The notes beneath the pieces are model-generated. The model was given only the letters and a program-made list of their open reading frames with translations, had not been told where the DNA came from and made no database searches. A stretch of 64,000 bases of DNA. Origin: Mariannaea sp. PMI_226. Taxonomy: Eukaryota; Ascomycota; Sordariomycetes; Hypocreales; Nectriaceae. Position 1 is the first letter of the stretch. Each line of letters starts with the position of its first letter. Positions 23,247 through 36,581 of the stretch are shown here, piece after piece. Both the position numbers and the translations under genes were made by a program. The stretch covers positions 4,030,001 to 4,094,000 of the forward strand of contig JANFOG010000002.1 of the NCBI GenBank assembly GCA_024336345.1, given 5' to 3'.

Positions 23247-25572
23247 GTTGGCGGGGGCGGCAAGCGATTGTATTTTGTTTTTTTGTTTTTGGTGTTTTTG
23301 GTATTTCGTTTTTTTTTGTTTAAATTATATGTCGACGGGCGCGTGGTGAGGTCAATGCAGTTTAAATGTACCGTCGATTTTTATGAAGAGGAGGTTTTCG
23401 CGCTCCAGGTTTGGAAGGCGATGGGAGGAGGTTGGGTGGTTCTGGCAGGGGATGATGGGACGGGATTTTGGTCTCGTGGCGGAGAGAGGTTGGTTGACGA
23501 AGGCGGCGCTTTGCGAATGACACAAGCGAGAACAGGTGAGGGGGGAGGGGGGAGGACGAGGGAGGGGTGGAATATATAGACCAGAGCGTGGAGGGAAAGA
23601 CTTTTCGTCTTGTTGTTGTTTGGAGAAGGATATGTGTCCTGTTGTTCATCTGTTATCCAAGAAGGGCGAAAAAAAAAGGAACAGGAAACAATAAGGGCCA
23701 CGCGATAAGTAGAATCCAAAGGTGTAGGGTGTCGCTGCCTGGTGGTTGTTTGAAATCAGGCAAGCAACGGGACGGAAGAGCGGCGAACGTTTTTTGGTGT
23801 TGAATAGAGCTTAGCGCCTACCGTTTTGGCGGGGAGAGAGCAGGAAGAGGAGGTTGAGGAGGGGGAGAATACCTGAGAGAGGTGCGGGGTGGGGGATAAA
23901 TGGGTACCTGCCCACTGCCTTACCTTGCCTATAGTTATATATACCTTACACTGACGTGATGATGAGCCACCTAAATAACTACTATGTAGACTACCTTCTT
24001 ACTACCTCAAGCTATATATACCCTTATACCCTTATGCGTGGTAAAGCTTGAGGTACCTTGGGTGCTGTATCTCGTAGAAAGGTAAGGCAAGGGATTGTGT
24101 TGGTAGCTTCTAAATGGTGGTATACAGTACAACCGAGATACCTGAGGTTATATTATGGTACACAGGTAGTGCCCCTTGTTGGTAAGGTACCTAACAGACT
24201 GCATCATTCACCCTCATCAGGCATTCATCATCAGTGGAGACGGCACAGCACTGCACTGCATTGCACTGCACCACCCAGCAAACGCGATTAGACAGAAAAA
24301 TAATAATAATAAATTAATAATAATAAAAAGCAGTTGCGGGAATTAATACTAGGGTACGGACATGTTCAGTTACACAATTACGGTGCCATGACAAGCTGGA
24401 GGCAATGAGGAGGGGGGGACGACAATCAGCCCATCAATGATATTGATGCGCATGCAGTCGACAAGGCAAATCACCAGAGCGAAACAGACAACACAGACGA
24501 AATGGGATGGAGAAAAATGGGAGAAGAACAGACACGTAATTTGGTACATGATTAGTAAATCTCGAATAAATTCTCATCTAGCAACGCCTAAACAAGAAAA
24601 CACACGAGAATGGCATGATACGTATATCATCTATATGCGAATATCTGTAGATATATATGTGTTTGCTTGTGATCTCAAGAATAAAACTCCACATTACATA
24701 TATATATAATCTAGGGTAGCTGGATTGGATATATAATAATAGGCCAACTACCTTATAACCTAATCTGCACACGTGAACAATAATAAAGTATCCCTTGTTA
24801 GGTGCAAAAGTATTTATCTACACTTGCGACCTTGTTTATTATAAGTAATATGGTGGGTGGCCCTGTAGTATGTACAACAGCGGCCAAAGCCAGTCACAGA
24901 ACATAACCTAGCAGACATAGGTCCGTCAAGGACGGAGAGGAGAGGATAGGATAGATAACCCCACGGACAATTTTACTTAACCTATGTACCATACTTATAC
25001 ACTCCAGACGCTCTAAAATAGCGTTAAAGGCCTTTCAGAGCGAGTTCCGACAATAGAAGACATAATTACGTGCTTCCATCATAAACTTGCTCCTGCACCC
25101 GTCCTGCTCCGTGACGGACAAGCATGTTGACACGAAGATGGATTGGCAGACACGGTAAACGAATGCAAAGGCGCATGGCGCAAAAACGCCCCCAATCAGT
25201 AAACGCAGCGTCACACGTCTCCCTCTGCCTCTTCCATATCTCTCCCTCATTCTCAGCCTCATCCCCCCCCTCCTACTACTACTCTCTCACCCCCTCCCAT
25301 GTCATTCCCTCATCGAGCTGTGACTTCCCCCATCCTCAACTTCTACCTCACACATAATACCTTCACGTGTTCCTCTCCACGCATGTAGCGCCCGGTGGTA
25401 GTCTCCATCCTGGCCATATCCCGACAAACCCTGACTTAGCACTGATATCTCCTCAAAAAAAAATTCCCAAAAAAATCTGCGTACATCTTGTGGTCTCATT
25501 GCCTATACACGAGGGAAAAGAGAGAGAGAGGAAAACACAGACCTACCTACCTACGTAAACTCGGCTATCTGG
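23247..25572. other. 2.3 kb divergent intergenic region between PKR1 and the F-box gene
   Basis: No gene is recognised. The PKR1-proximal part (23250-23900) is GT-rich on the plus strand, that is C/A-rich in PKR1 sense, as expected for a leader and promoter. The middle (24290-25020) is visibly AT-rich, with AATAAT runs at 24300-24328 and TATATATA at 24698-24708. A degenerate GCACTGCACTGCA repeat lies at 24245-24272. The last 300 bases before 25573 are C/T-rich with CTACCTACCTACG at 25543-25555. Confidence 0.6.
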
Positions 25573-28280
25573 ATGGACTCATCCCCATCTCCGCTGCTGC
25601 CTCCCGACCCGCACGGCCACGATGCAACAACCCGACCTTTCATCGCCGATGCCGATGCCGGGCCCGGTGCCGGACGCAATGATCGTGACTTATCCAAGAT
25701 GTGTGACGACTTCCAGAGTATAGGAATCACTCAGAGTCCAGAGGAATACCAGCGGCTGCAGGGAAAAACAGAGACGTCGCCAACTCCACCTGACAATCTT
25801 CGCGATCCTCTCACCCTACTAAGACTTCCCATCGACATCCTGCGGTTGATTCTCCACGAGGTACTGTACTAAAGAATTCAATTTACATGACTTTTTTTTC
25901 TTCTTTTTAACCTTTATCGCAAACCGAAAACAAAAAAAGAAAGTCACTTCTTAACCCCTCTCTGTAGGTGTCCCATCCCAACAAGTCGGATCTACTGCCT
26001 CTGCTGCTGGTCAATTCGACACTACACGACATCACAGTGCCATACATCTACTCCTCCTTCGACATCATCTGGCCCGAAGAAGACACCTACTTTCGATCTA
26101 CCAACGATGTCGATGTTGACGCCCTCACTTCTGGCCTCACCAGCCTTGCGCTGGGCAGTCGATTCGCCAGGACCATGCACCGGCTGCAAGGCCTCCCGCC
26201 ACCCAAAAAGCAGGAAAGCAACGCTCGCTTCATCAAGAGCTTCCGCATCAGCAACGGCCTCCCTAAGTGGGTGAACTACTATACCGTGTCTAGCGAGGCT
26301 GGCATGATGCTCAACACCTTGGTTGCCATGGCGCTGCCCAAGATGGTGAAGTTGGAGTCCTTCATCTGGGACATGCCCACCGGCGTCTCGTCAAACGTCT
26401 TCATGTCTTTATCCTGCCTCGAGGAAGACAACCCGGGGATTCTCGACGGGGTCTGGATTCGATGGCACCAAGATTCGCCGACGACACCTTCGTCTTCCAG
26501 CTCCCCAATTTTCCACAATGTCCACGTCCCGCCACCTCCTCCACACTTGGCTCCCCAAGCTAACCCTCCGTCCCCCCCAAGCAGCAACCCGGAGTCTCTC
26601 GGCAGTCCAGCCCCTCTGCTGAACCCGTACCGGAGAGTTCCATATCGTGAATCTTCGGTCGAGTATCCCACATACAGTATCCTCCCGGCCCTGCAGAGCA
26701 TTGCTGCACTGGATGTGAACGAACTGTCTTACCTGGACGAACTCGCCATCCTCGTGGAGAGATCTAAATCTGTCATCCGGGAATTCCGTCTTAGTATCGC
26801 CACCAGGTCCGTGGGAGATGACTTTGCACAGATCAAAGGGGACCAACGCCGCCTGCGGCAGTACGACCCTGATGCATGCTGGCCAGGAGAGAGCAGAATC
26901 GGCGACCGCAGGCTTGGTGGTGTCCTAGGAATCGTCCTTGCACGTGTCTATGACATTCGCGAGAATCATCCTCGGTCGGCAAAAAGGGATCCAGAACCTA
27001 GGTCTAGCTCCGCAGTCGCCGGGTCGTCACACGCAAGTCCCATGTTACCATTGACTGAGCCCCCCGCAGGGGCCAGCACAAACCAATTCGGATCCCGGGG
27101 AAAGCCGTCGACAGATGAAACATCCCCGATCGCGGAAAAGGCCGAGTCGAAGCTTACACTTGAGTGTTTGGAGCTAGCCCAGGTCCCCTTATACACAGCA
27201 ATTGCTGCCAATGCCTTCGACTGGACTGTCCTAACCACCCTTACTATCCTAGACTGCGACCGTTCTGATAGATTATGGAGACTGCTCAGGGAGACATTCC
27301 GATCCACGCCCTCACCAACCAGACCCCTACGTCGTGAGTCTAGCGGGCGTCACTTGAAAGAAGTCCCAGTCTATCATCTCAAGTTAAAAAACATCCATGT
27401 AGATATCACCACATTTGCTTTTCTGCAGTTTGTCAAAGACACCCTGGCACCGCACACCCTCGAGATCCTCTTTCTTCATGATCGGAGGCGGACGCCTCGA
27501 CCCACTGTGCCTATTGCCAAGGTCTATGAGCAGACAGTAAAGAGACATCTAGGAAGCCTCAAAAAGCTGCTCTTGGATAGCTCTCACCCTGATACGTTGA
27601 GCCACAGTGGAGATATGAGACGCATGTGCTGGGCTTTACCATCTGACTTGCTCCTCGAAGTCACAAGTGGTTGCATGACCGCTCTCAAGGAACTCTCGGT
27701 CTGCGTATCACCAAGAGACTGGGTATGTTATGGTTCGAATACCCTGGGTGTCAATTTCCCCAGACAAAAAATCCCCGTATTCCTGCTAACAGATCTGTTA
27801 CAAAAGCATACTATCCTACAGAGATTGCCTAATATGCCGAAGCTGACGGCTCTGCACATCCCTAGTCTAGGCCGGGAGAATTCTCCTGCGGAGTCTACTC
27901 AATTGGCCCTGCAGATCGTCGATGTGATAACTCTCCGCCCAGAAATCCGCCTTTGCTTTCTTGCTATTAGAGACTTTTGTTTTCAAATTGTTGAGTCAAC
28001 CCATGGAAGCCCCGACTCAGATCATGGCATTTGGAATAGCTCAGTGTCGAGTTTGAGCGAGACATCTAGTACCCATCCTTCCGATGATGGGTTGATGAGC
28101 CATGATGGCAATATACCAGCTGAGGACTCTGACGGTGAATCACAGTCATCGAGACGGTTTCTATCCAATTCTTCTGCCTGGTTTGCGGGTCAGGAATCAA
28201 GCAAGACATATCGGCTGAGGAATATAGCCTTCTATGATGAGTGTGTTGCAATTTTCAAGGCTAGGCATGGTACTCTATGA
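25573..28280 (+). CDS. F-box domain protein, probable SCF ubiquitin-ligase substrate adaptor
   Basis: The predicted role is to bind Skp1 through an F-box and present an unknown target for ubiquitination. There are two exons, 25573-25860 and 25968-28280 (107-bp intron, phase 0), giving about 866 residues. The F-box-like stretch LLRLPIDILRLILHEV is split exactly by the intron, and continues as LLPLLLVNSTLHDITVPYIYSSF, a pattern frequent in fungal F-box proteins. Residues 1 to about 75 are Pro/Gly-rich. A proline-rich insertion (about 275-310) and a Ser/Pro-rich stretch (about 440-490) break up the folded region, which looks like irregular leucine-rich strands (LKELSVCVSPRDW, LTALHIPSLGRE). No recognisable substrate motif was found. 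The start is the only Met before the F-box in a leader with many pyrimidines. Confidence 0.78.
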
Positions 28281-29603
28281 CCTCGATATCGCAAAACAGT
28301 TATGGCCAGGGTTCTGTCACCAAACCAAGTTTTGACAATGTCCCAAAGTCTATTTCCCAACACCGAGGAAATACAGCCTCCTGAAGGATGCTCGAAACGA
28401 GATGCTTGTTGCCAATCTCTTGACAGGTCTGTCCGGACAACAGGAGGATGATAACAGGAGGATGGCAACTTAAGGATGACAATATGAAGTTGTGGTAGGT
28501 GCACGCCACACATCTCGGCACCACATTACATAGATGGTCTCATTTCAAGCTCCCCACTCTAGGGACATCCCATTCCTTCTCATCTTCGGTTGTACCGTTT
28601 GGGTTTTGCGTATGGTTTGGCTCGTACTATGTTATAACGTTTGACTCTAGGTCATTTCACCAGCGATTCGACTCGAATGAGGCTTTGATACTTGAGTGAC
28701 GTTATTGTTCTATATTCCCTTTGTCGTGTCCCTTTACATAGTACTTTGAACGCCATTGAAATGAGGAAAGCCCTGAAGTGTACACATGTAGACGTGCTTC
28801 TGACTGCCACTAATCTATTCGCGTCCCGAATATGGCTGAGCGACAAGAAGGATCACTCCCCTAGCGGCAGTGAATCGTCCAAGCTCGAAGTACCTGGGGG
28901 CGGGCTTACTGTATGCTGCGGTCGCACATGTGCCGTTGATGGGGTCGATGGGAAACGGATGTTAATTTGACGTGTCCCGAAAAGGGACTGGCGTTTGAGC
29001 AAGAATAGAGCAAGGGGATTTTTGCAACTGCAGGAGATGGTATCATGGCATTAACATGTGCAAAGTAGGGACTGCACAGGAGAGTGGCCGAAAGGGAGAT
29101 AGTGTTCAAACAAAATCATGCAGGTCGTCTATTGATTATGGCGAGGCGGTGCAGAACGAAACACCGCCCTTCGTGCCAAATATAACAATTGGCCATTATT
29201 TTGAAACCGAACAGCCACGATCAAAGGATCATTCCACACGGCAGTGAGAAAAATGGCCTTTGAAAGAAAAAGAGACGAGATATGGCGCGGTACGATTCGG
29301 TGCTCAATAACCCCTGGAATTTGAGGAGGAAGGGTGTGTGATTTGGACCCCCCCTTCCCCCCAAACATGACATGGTCGATGTGAACGTGGTTGAATAAAC
29401 AAACCATAATCCATGCGACTAATCATTGGCCTTGTCGTTGTCAAACAAAGAAGTACCCTGGTGCTGATCCAGAAGCTTGCAATTGGACTTTGGTTTGGTA
29501 CTCTAATCCACCACTGAAGACACCTAGTTAGAAATGGGAAAGGAAAAAACAGTCAAGAGTAGTCCGTAACTGGCGAAGCGAAACAACGCTACCAGATCAC
29601 GCT

Positions 29604-29661
29604 CATGATTTACCCTCACGATTCACCCCATGATTCACCCCATGATTCACCCTCATGATTT
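29604..29661 (+). repeat. Tandem repeat, CATGATTCACCC unit
   Basis: About four to five consecutive 12-13-base units of the form ATGATTCACCC(C/T), with T/C variation in the first copies (GATTTACCC, CGATTCACC). It looks like a recent slippage-type minisatellite in non-coding DNA. Confidence 0.85.
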
Positions 29662-32600
29662 TTTTGGATTGATGTCGCCACCAGGGAGATAAGTCCTGTG
29701 TGGCTGAAATCCATCCTGATATGCACAAAATGACATAATTTCCAGTTTCCTCAAATTGAGATAAATGGACTTGATCAGTGTCGTTAGTTTGTTGTATAAT
29801 TCCGAGTTCCACAACCAGCTGGTAGTTTCAATCTTGGACTACATTACACGATCGAGGCTGGAAAATGGTTTACGATCGATAGATGGTTTTCGATGCGTTT
29901 CAGGAGAGAACGTTCATAGGGCAGTCCGAACTTGGTCTGATTCTCGGGAGAAGGGGGGCGGGCAGAAAGGCACTGAATCGTTGGATCAGGGCACATCATT
30001 GGTCCCAGCTCCTTGTTATGGGCTGATGCCGAACTTCAATGAGTTGCAAGGCACAGCGCCCAAGGACGGTGTTGGCAAATAAGATGTGTCCCATCAAATC
30101 GTCATGGCCAAAGTGGACCTCGGGAAAAAGGGCGCCCGAATGAGAGCCGGATCCTGTCCTTCGGAGAATCAGTTTATAGTGGATCCACACGGAAGAGCTC
30201 TTGGTCTTGTTGAAGCACTATTCTCGGGGTTCTGACTAGTCTCCAGCTGGAAAAGCTCGATATTGATCGCCCATGCCGCGCGCCTCAACCAGACCGAGGC
30301 TGGGTATGAGCAGTCAGGTCATGGCCTGCTTTTCCCCACGAGAACAGTTTAGACCTGCCTCTCAGAGCCTAGTTGGTCAAATATCCGTAGATAGATTTTC
30401 GGCACAATATTTCGACTGCGTTCGCACTCGGGATTAATTATACACAATCACCATCCTGATCGTGCCGTCCAATGTCACGCCTCCGGAATTTCCGATGAGG
30501 TTGATTGACTTAAATAAAAACAGCGTGACAATTTTCCCCTCGATTATTTGGCCAATAGCGCATGACACAGACGTCATTTGGGAGCTGTGGATTATCCCAC
30601 CAGAACCCCACGGGCAACTCTATACGAGGGTTGGTACCAGAGGCCCCTTTTGCGCGCTAATTAAATCGTTGACTGGGAGGCTGGCCAGTCATCAAGACCC
30701 CCAGTGACGGGTTTTTTTTTCCTAGGTAAGCTGTAGATCTTTGAAGCACATGGGCTCGTGGTTGGCAGCTTGTGGTGTCCTAGGAGTCTTGGCCAAGTAT
30801 TATCTGGCGCACATAATAGCCTTGGCTTCGTAGAGCACCTTGATGTTCAAATCGTCTTCATATACGGCGCGCCCACGGCCAGCTAGTTGATGAAATTAGA
30901 AGGCATATTGCAGTGTTGTTTCGAATTGAGCATTCTTCATCGGACATCCATGTTTGGCCATCCAGTGATATGTCACATCCTGGTATTAGCTCTGGTGTCT
31001 GCTCATGAATTGCAGGTATCACAGGGATATATGTGCAGTGTAGCTCTCCCATCGGGCGCGTGGTGACACCATCTCTGTCATAGAGGGTGCCAGAGAGGTT
31101 GATCGATTTTCTAACTAGACACCACGGATCTCCTTCGGCTAACATCATTGGGCGAAATCATTGCTTGCACACATGGTGCCTCTCCACTCTACTCTACAAG
31201 ACGCAAAGCCGATAGCCCGGAGACGACGGAGTTGGGAGGCAATGAAAGCACCTGTACGAAGTAATTAATTAGCAAGGAGCGTTAAGTGCAAATCATGACG
31301 ATGTCTCCCAGCATGGGTCTTGGCGCTGGAGGGAGCAGGGATTCGCCAAAAGAAATCACCAATCTCGAGCTTCACGTGTTCGGTATGTATCAAAACCCAT
31401 CCGTTAGCTTTCACACCCTTGCCGTCGGCCCGCTGGTTCCACAAACTCTCCATGGGCAAACAAGCGCTCGCATCCCTGTTGTTGCAGAAGATTGTTTTTG
31501 GGGCCTGGGAACGAGAGCGAGAATGAACAAAAGAATAGAGTAATTAGAAAAGCCATATGTAGATGAGAAATGAAACCCAGAATGTCCAGGATGCAGCAAG
31601 CTATGCGGAACCAAGACGAACCGTAAGAAACAATTTTGCAAATTCTAGGTAGGACAAAAAGAGAAGGCGTTATGTGAACTATGACGACCGCGTCCTTTTG
31701 AATAATTGGCCTCCGAGGTAGGTACCTCCCTTAGTTTGAGGAAGTTTATGAAGAGAAATCTAACAATGTACCTACTTGATGTGGAGGCAAACTTGTGTAG
31801 CAAGGAAGGTGCTATAGGCAGGGAGTACCTGCCTACCCTAGGTCGGCGAGGTAAAAACAAAGTCCTACCTTGAACTGTCGGCGACTAATTAGCTAAGATA
31901 CCACGCAGAATAATTATGCCTGAGGGCAGACGACACTTTGAGAGCCCGAACAATGAGCATGAGCTTTTAGTTCTTTCCTCCTTGGGAACTGATGTACTGA
32001 AGTTACATACGACACAGAAGAAAGTGGCAGGTACTGCGACCATTAGGGGAAAAGAGGAAGGTTGACTCTGACAGAAAGAAAAAAAAAAAAGTGGCATGAA
32101 AGCAAGGAACCAAACATGGTTGAACTGGGACAGGGTAGCGACAAAGGTCTGTTTGTTGGGGGCCGCGGCGAGCGCAATGAACTTCCGCCCGTGGCTACAA
32201 GCAAAAAGACTCATTTCAAAAGATTTTTGTGTGGCCACAGCTCTCCATCAAGACAAGTTAGCTTCATGGCTGTCTTGGCCCAGACCTGCTCTCGGGCGAT
32301 AGGGTGCCTTACTCACATACTCCAGTCAGACGACTAGGATATAGATGCGATTTGTGCCCAGTTGCCACCTCCCTTACCTTAGGTAGGTAGGTAGGTACCG
32401 TGGTATGCTTGGAAAACACGATACATTCCCCCATAAGCAGCTGATTTTCTCGTTATCAACACTGCAACCGCAACGGGGTATATTTGTCATGAAGGTGCTA
32501 CCACTGGCAGAGAAGGACATATGATGGAAACACCTAGACCTTTTCAAACCCAGATTTGTTTCGAAGCTATCTCGATTGAGTTTGAATGGGGTGAATGCAG

Positions 32601-35600
32601 TCACTGGAACTAAGTAAATGCTGTTTTTCATTGTCGGCCCGGCCCTTCTTCGTAAGTTTTATTTGTATTATTCGGGTTTCCCCTTTCCTTCCTCATATTA
32701 CCTTTCAATTAAAATTTACCATCAAGTCTTACCCTTCAATTATAAATTTTTGTCGAGTCATAACTATTGTGATAAATTCATCGTCTTCATAGTTCCTAAA
32801 CAAGTGTTGATAAAGAGAAGCAGATAAATTCCTGATTGTAATAGGCTTCATTCATGTGTATCAGAATGGACCTGTCACGAGATGGCGTATTATTTGTCGT
32901 GTTACGAAGTGGAATACCACACCCCGGTGATTTAGCTGTACCTAAGTGGCGTATTTGCACTGGTGCGACAGCTACAGGTATTGTGGTTGTAGTGTCGTCT
33001 TCTCTGTTCGGATGTTTGATGAGGATCCAACGGTCCCTCCCCGTCTCTCCCTTTTTGTTTATCTCCTCCTCCTCCTCCAAAAAAAAGACCAAAGTAGACA
33101 AGAATGTCTATTTACGGTATACTGACCTTCTCTGCCTCTATGTTTGAGGAAAGGATCGGATGCGAGCATAGCCGCCAATATGCCATTCTTATCCAAGCTT
33201 TAACCGTTTTTTAAGGGTCGTGGGGGCCACATTGCCACATTCTTCACCAGCACCGTTACGGAGATGTAAGGTGTCTCACTGGCTGTAAGATTAGCCTAGT
33301 CGGGAACTGCAGGATCCGAAATACTAGACTTGTATGTGCGTGCTAATCACATGGCTGATACCAGTAACTCCCCCCCAAAAAAACTTGGCGTGCCATTTCG
33401 GCATTTTTTCTCTTAGGAAGCAACTATTCAATTACTCCGGTTTTCGGACAGTTCGTATTATTCTATTAAGCTGTATAGTGCTCAGGTCTAGAGCTGATTT
33501 CCACTGAGGAAATGTTGGGATTCGTGGAGCCTATAGCCTGGGACAAGTATCCCATTATACCCAGTTTGCTCTGCCTGCTCTACAAACCAGTCAGTTCTTC
33601 CATAAGTAGTCAGGTTCGGGGTTTGATACAAAGACAAAAAGTGGCTTCTAGTTGCGCGAAGCCTCGGAGAGTACGTGCTCAGCCCAACAAAGGGTCATGC
33701 CAAAGAGCGGCACTGCTGGCAATCCCCTGTCTGGTTGATCATCATCAAGTGGATGAAACCGGCGTGTCTGGTTGCATCTATGGTCTTTTTTTAAAATGTC
33801 TTCGTCTTAGAATAAATCAACTTGTATGCTTACAAAACGATAACACTTCAGTGCTGAGAATCCAGGCCCGAAGCATGGACCACACACAGATACATTGGCA
33901 GTCCGTCCGGAGACTGTTGTGTAACCGGGCTCGAGACAGTGGCTGTCCTTGAAGCACTAGGAGCCGGTGAAGTCAATGCCTAGGAACTTTGTATTACCAT
34001 CACACATGCAAACTCGTAGTCTGTGAAGCAGAGCTTGATCGGTTGCTTGCCAATCTCCTCGGCTGTCAGTGTCCGAGCGCTGTTCGACGCGCAGAAGCGC
34101 CATCCATCCGTCAGAACGCACTTGGGCAGCACCGCGCCGGAAGCGGTAAGGCGTCTGTCGTCGCTTCTTCGCGGAAAAAAAAAATACTCTGTAACAAAAG
34201 GCACAGGGTGGGGCAGAAAACACGCACGCAATGCTATCCTAAAGACTAGATGTGCATCCTCTAGTACGTAGGCAGGTAGTAAAATGGACGTGCTCCAGCG
34301 GCGCGACAGCACTAAACCTCCGCGACTCCACGGCACTCAAATTCGTTCCCCAGCACGTCAAGCGGGCGTCGGTCCCTTGCTGCTTACCCCTGTCCCTTGT
34401 TTCTGGGAACGGCACCTTCCATGACACCGCTATTCTTCATCTGGGCGTCTTGCTGTCGTGATGGCCAACCCAATGACCCCCAAGGCCCATCAGTCATGGT
34501 TCTGAACGGCCCTTTTTTCAACTTTTTTTTTTTCTTCCTGTGCCTCTTTACGTCTGTAAACCATTGTTAGCTACTGCGACTAAGATGAGATCTGAAAGCC
34601 ATGGATCACTGCATCGCAATGGGCTCGGAGAAATTCGGTTTGATGTACTCCGTACAGATTAATCTGCACCAGCAGCTCCATACCTCATCTTTTGTTGAAA
34701 GCACCCGCCACATCCACCCCCCTCACTTACATAGTACTATGATCCAGTCGGTTTGCCCACCTGGCCATTTCTTCTGCCCGGTAGGGATCTTGCAATCATT
34801 TTTCGGCCGCCAAACAAGGTGAGGGCCACAAGGAAACAGGGATTAGATTCCCACGGCTTCTTCTCCAAGTTCCCGCCTTTTTGTCGCTGCCGGCTCCCCC
34901 TCAATTGATAGTGGTAGTCGATCACCGAGAGTGCAGTTACTAGACCGTCACTGCATGTATTGTCCAGATCACTTACCGACCAACCTGCATGTGTGACAGC
35001 AAGAGCCGTTTTACCCATGATCCCAGGGCCCAAGACACCTTGCTGAATGGCGACGAGTGTAGTATTCCATGGAAGCCGTGGTAGTGACGGTACAAAGATT
35101 ATTACTTCACTGAAAGACCAGGCGGCGAGGCAGGTACCTAACATACCTACATAGTACCTACCTACATATCATGGAGCCTACCTTACTGTTTTCCTGCCTG
35201 TTCAGCATGTCACAGGGTTATCGGAGAGGGCGAGCCCCGCCTGGAATGAATTATTACTACTGTATAATTACAGCACAGCATGGGAAAAACTCTCTGCTGG
35301 TACCCTACCACCCCCCATAACCATAACCATAACTGGCTGCCCCCTTCTTCCCCCCTCCATCCACCCCTTCCTGCTCCTAAGCCAAATCCAGCATTCAAGT
35401 GTGTTTGAAAGGAAATGTTGAATGACAAGACAAGCATTGGGCAGATGACAGACAATGGACGGGCTCTGACTCTCTCCACCTGGGTCGTACAAAGTCACTG
35501 ACGTACCGATGGCTCTCCGGTCTTCAACCTCGGACCTGATCGAACTCTTTGGGCTTGCCCAACACCAAGTTGCACCCGAATAACCGCCCCGCCAGCTGCG

Positions 35601-35787
35601 GCTCCCGCTTCAGCCCCAAACCTCGATGTCTCTCTCGTCTCAACACCCTGCCTTTTCCATCTTGGGTAGAGACTGTTGGACCTTGCGAAGACCCGCTCTC
35701 GTGCCCCATGTCACAGGAAAGTTGCTGCGACGGCTTCTAATAATGTGGGCTTGGAAAGCACCCTTGACAGGCCCGCTCTCCCCTCCC

Positions 35788-35845
35788 ACTTGCACTCCCA
35801 CTTGCACTCCCACTTTGCACTCCCACTTTCACTCCCACTCCCACA
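35788..35845 (+). repeat. Degenerate CACTCCCACTT repeat
   Basis: Successive copies of a CACTCCCACTTG-like unit with small length changes, in a pyrimidine-rich region upstream of the zinc-finger gene. It may lie in the transcribed leader; that is inference. Confidence 0.75.
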
Positions 35846-36581
35846 CCAAGGATGTATGTAAGTATGTACCAGGCGGGACCGCTTCCTCCGCCATGTCTGC
35901 ACGGTATGTCTTGAGCCTATCGAGGCTCTTCTTCATTGCCTACGCCACACTCTTGCTTGCACCCTGCCTTGCGGGTTCCTTGGACGCAGGCTGTTTGATC
36001 TTGTACACACACACCCCTCTTCCTCTTGTTGCTTGTCCTTTCTCCTCGTCCTCCACTCATCCATCATTCTTCATCGTGCCACTCCTGCTATGATGTTGCA
36101 CCCCTGTTGCTAGCAGACTTGCTCTGATTGCCCGCTGGCTGGAGTAGGCAGTACTGTAATTCATCCCTGGCGACCACGGACTATCCCCCATGTCGACCCA
36201 GCTCCCCTAGGTCCTTGTCACTCATCTCTCTCCCAGATGGTAGTTAGCTCAGTCCCTGTCGATGCTTCTCCTCCTCGCCATGCATCCACCTTTGCCCGTT
36301 GACGGCGAGAAACTCCACCCTCTTTGTTGTAGTGCCCAAGTTCATATAAGCCCTCGACTTCCTGACCTTGACATATTTTGAGGCTCAGACGGTCCATACT
36401 TAGACCACATCGACCAACTACTATTCAATGCTTTGTTGTATACAAATCTGGTTTACAACCACTTTGTTATAAATCTCGGCTCTTATCCCATCCCGTCATC
36501 AAGTCCCACCGGTACTTGTTTTCGATCTGAAAGGCCCCCCCCCCTCCATCTCTCGATCTTTATTGTGTCTCGTCTTCTCGT

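Larger units (their letters stand above)
28281..36581. other. 8.3 kb gene-free region
   Basis: This is the largest gap in the window. The longest open frames (33512-33952 plus, 146 codons; 35626-36093 plus, 155 codons; 34737-35144 minus, 135 codons) show no family resemblance, no coherent domain and no splice-linked continuation, so I do not call them genes. Seen features: a tandem repeat at 29604-29661, several T or A runs (30713-30720, 32080-32091), CCTAGGTA/TACCTACC motifs (30720, 31715-31729, 32374-32400, 35131-35168), and a C/T-rich stretch with repeated CACTCCCACTT units (35788-35845). The last kilobase is probably promoter and leader of the zinc-finger gene. An unlabelled non-coding RNA or decayed mobile element is possible. 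Confidence 0.55.

Noticed and set aside
22683..23579. 298-codon plus-strand frame opposite PKR1
   Set aside because: It mirrors the GC-rich, Glu/Ser-coding tail of PKR1, has low-complexity Gly/Arg/Leu content and no family pattern, while the minus strand has a clear Pkr1 signature.
33512..33952. 146-codon plus-strand frame in the 8.3 kb gap
   Set aside because: No recognisable domain, no conserved-looking segments and no linked exons. A frame of this length is expected by chance in this much non-coding DNA.
34737..35144. 135-codon minus-strand frame
   Set aside because: Mixed composition without motif; extends over TACCTA repeats and shows no splice-linked partners.
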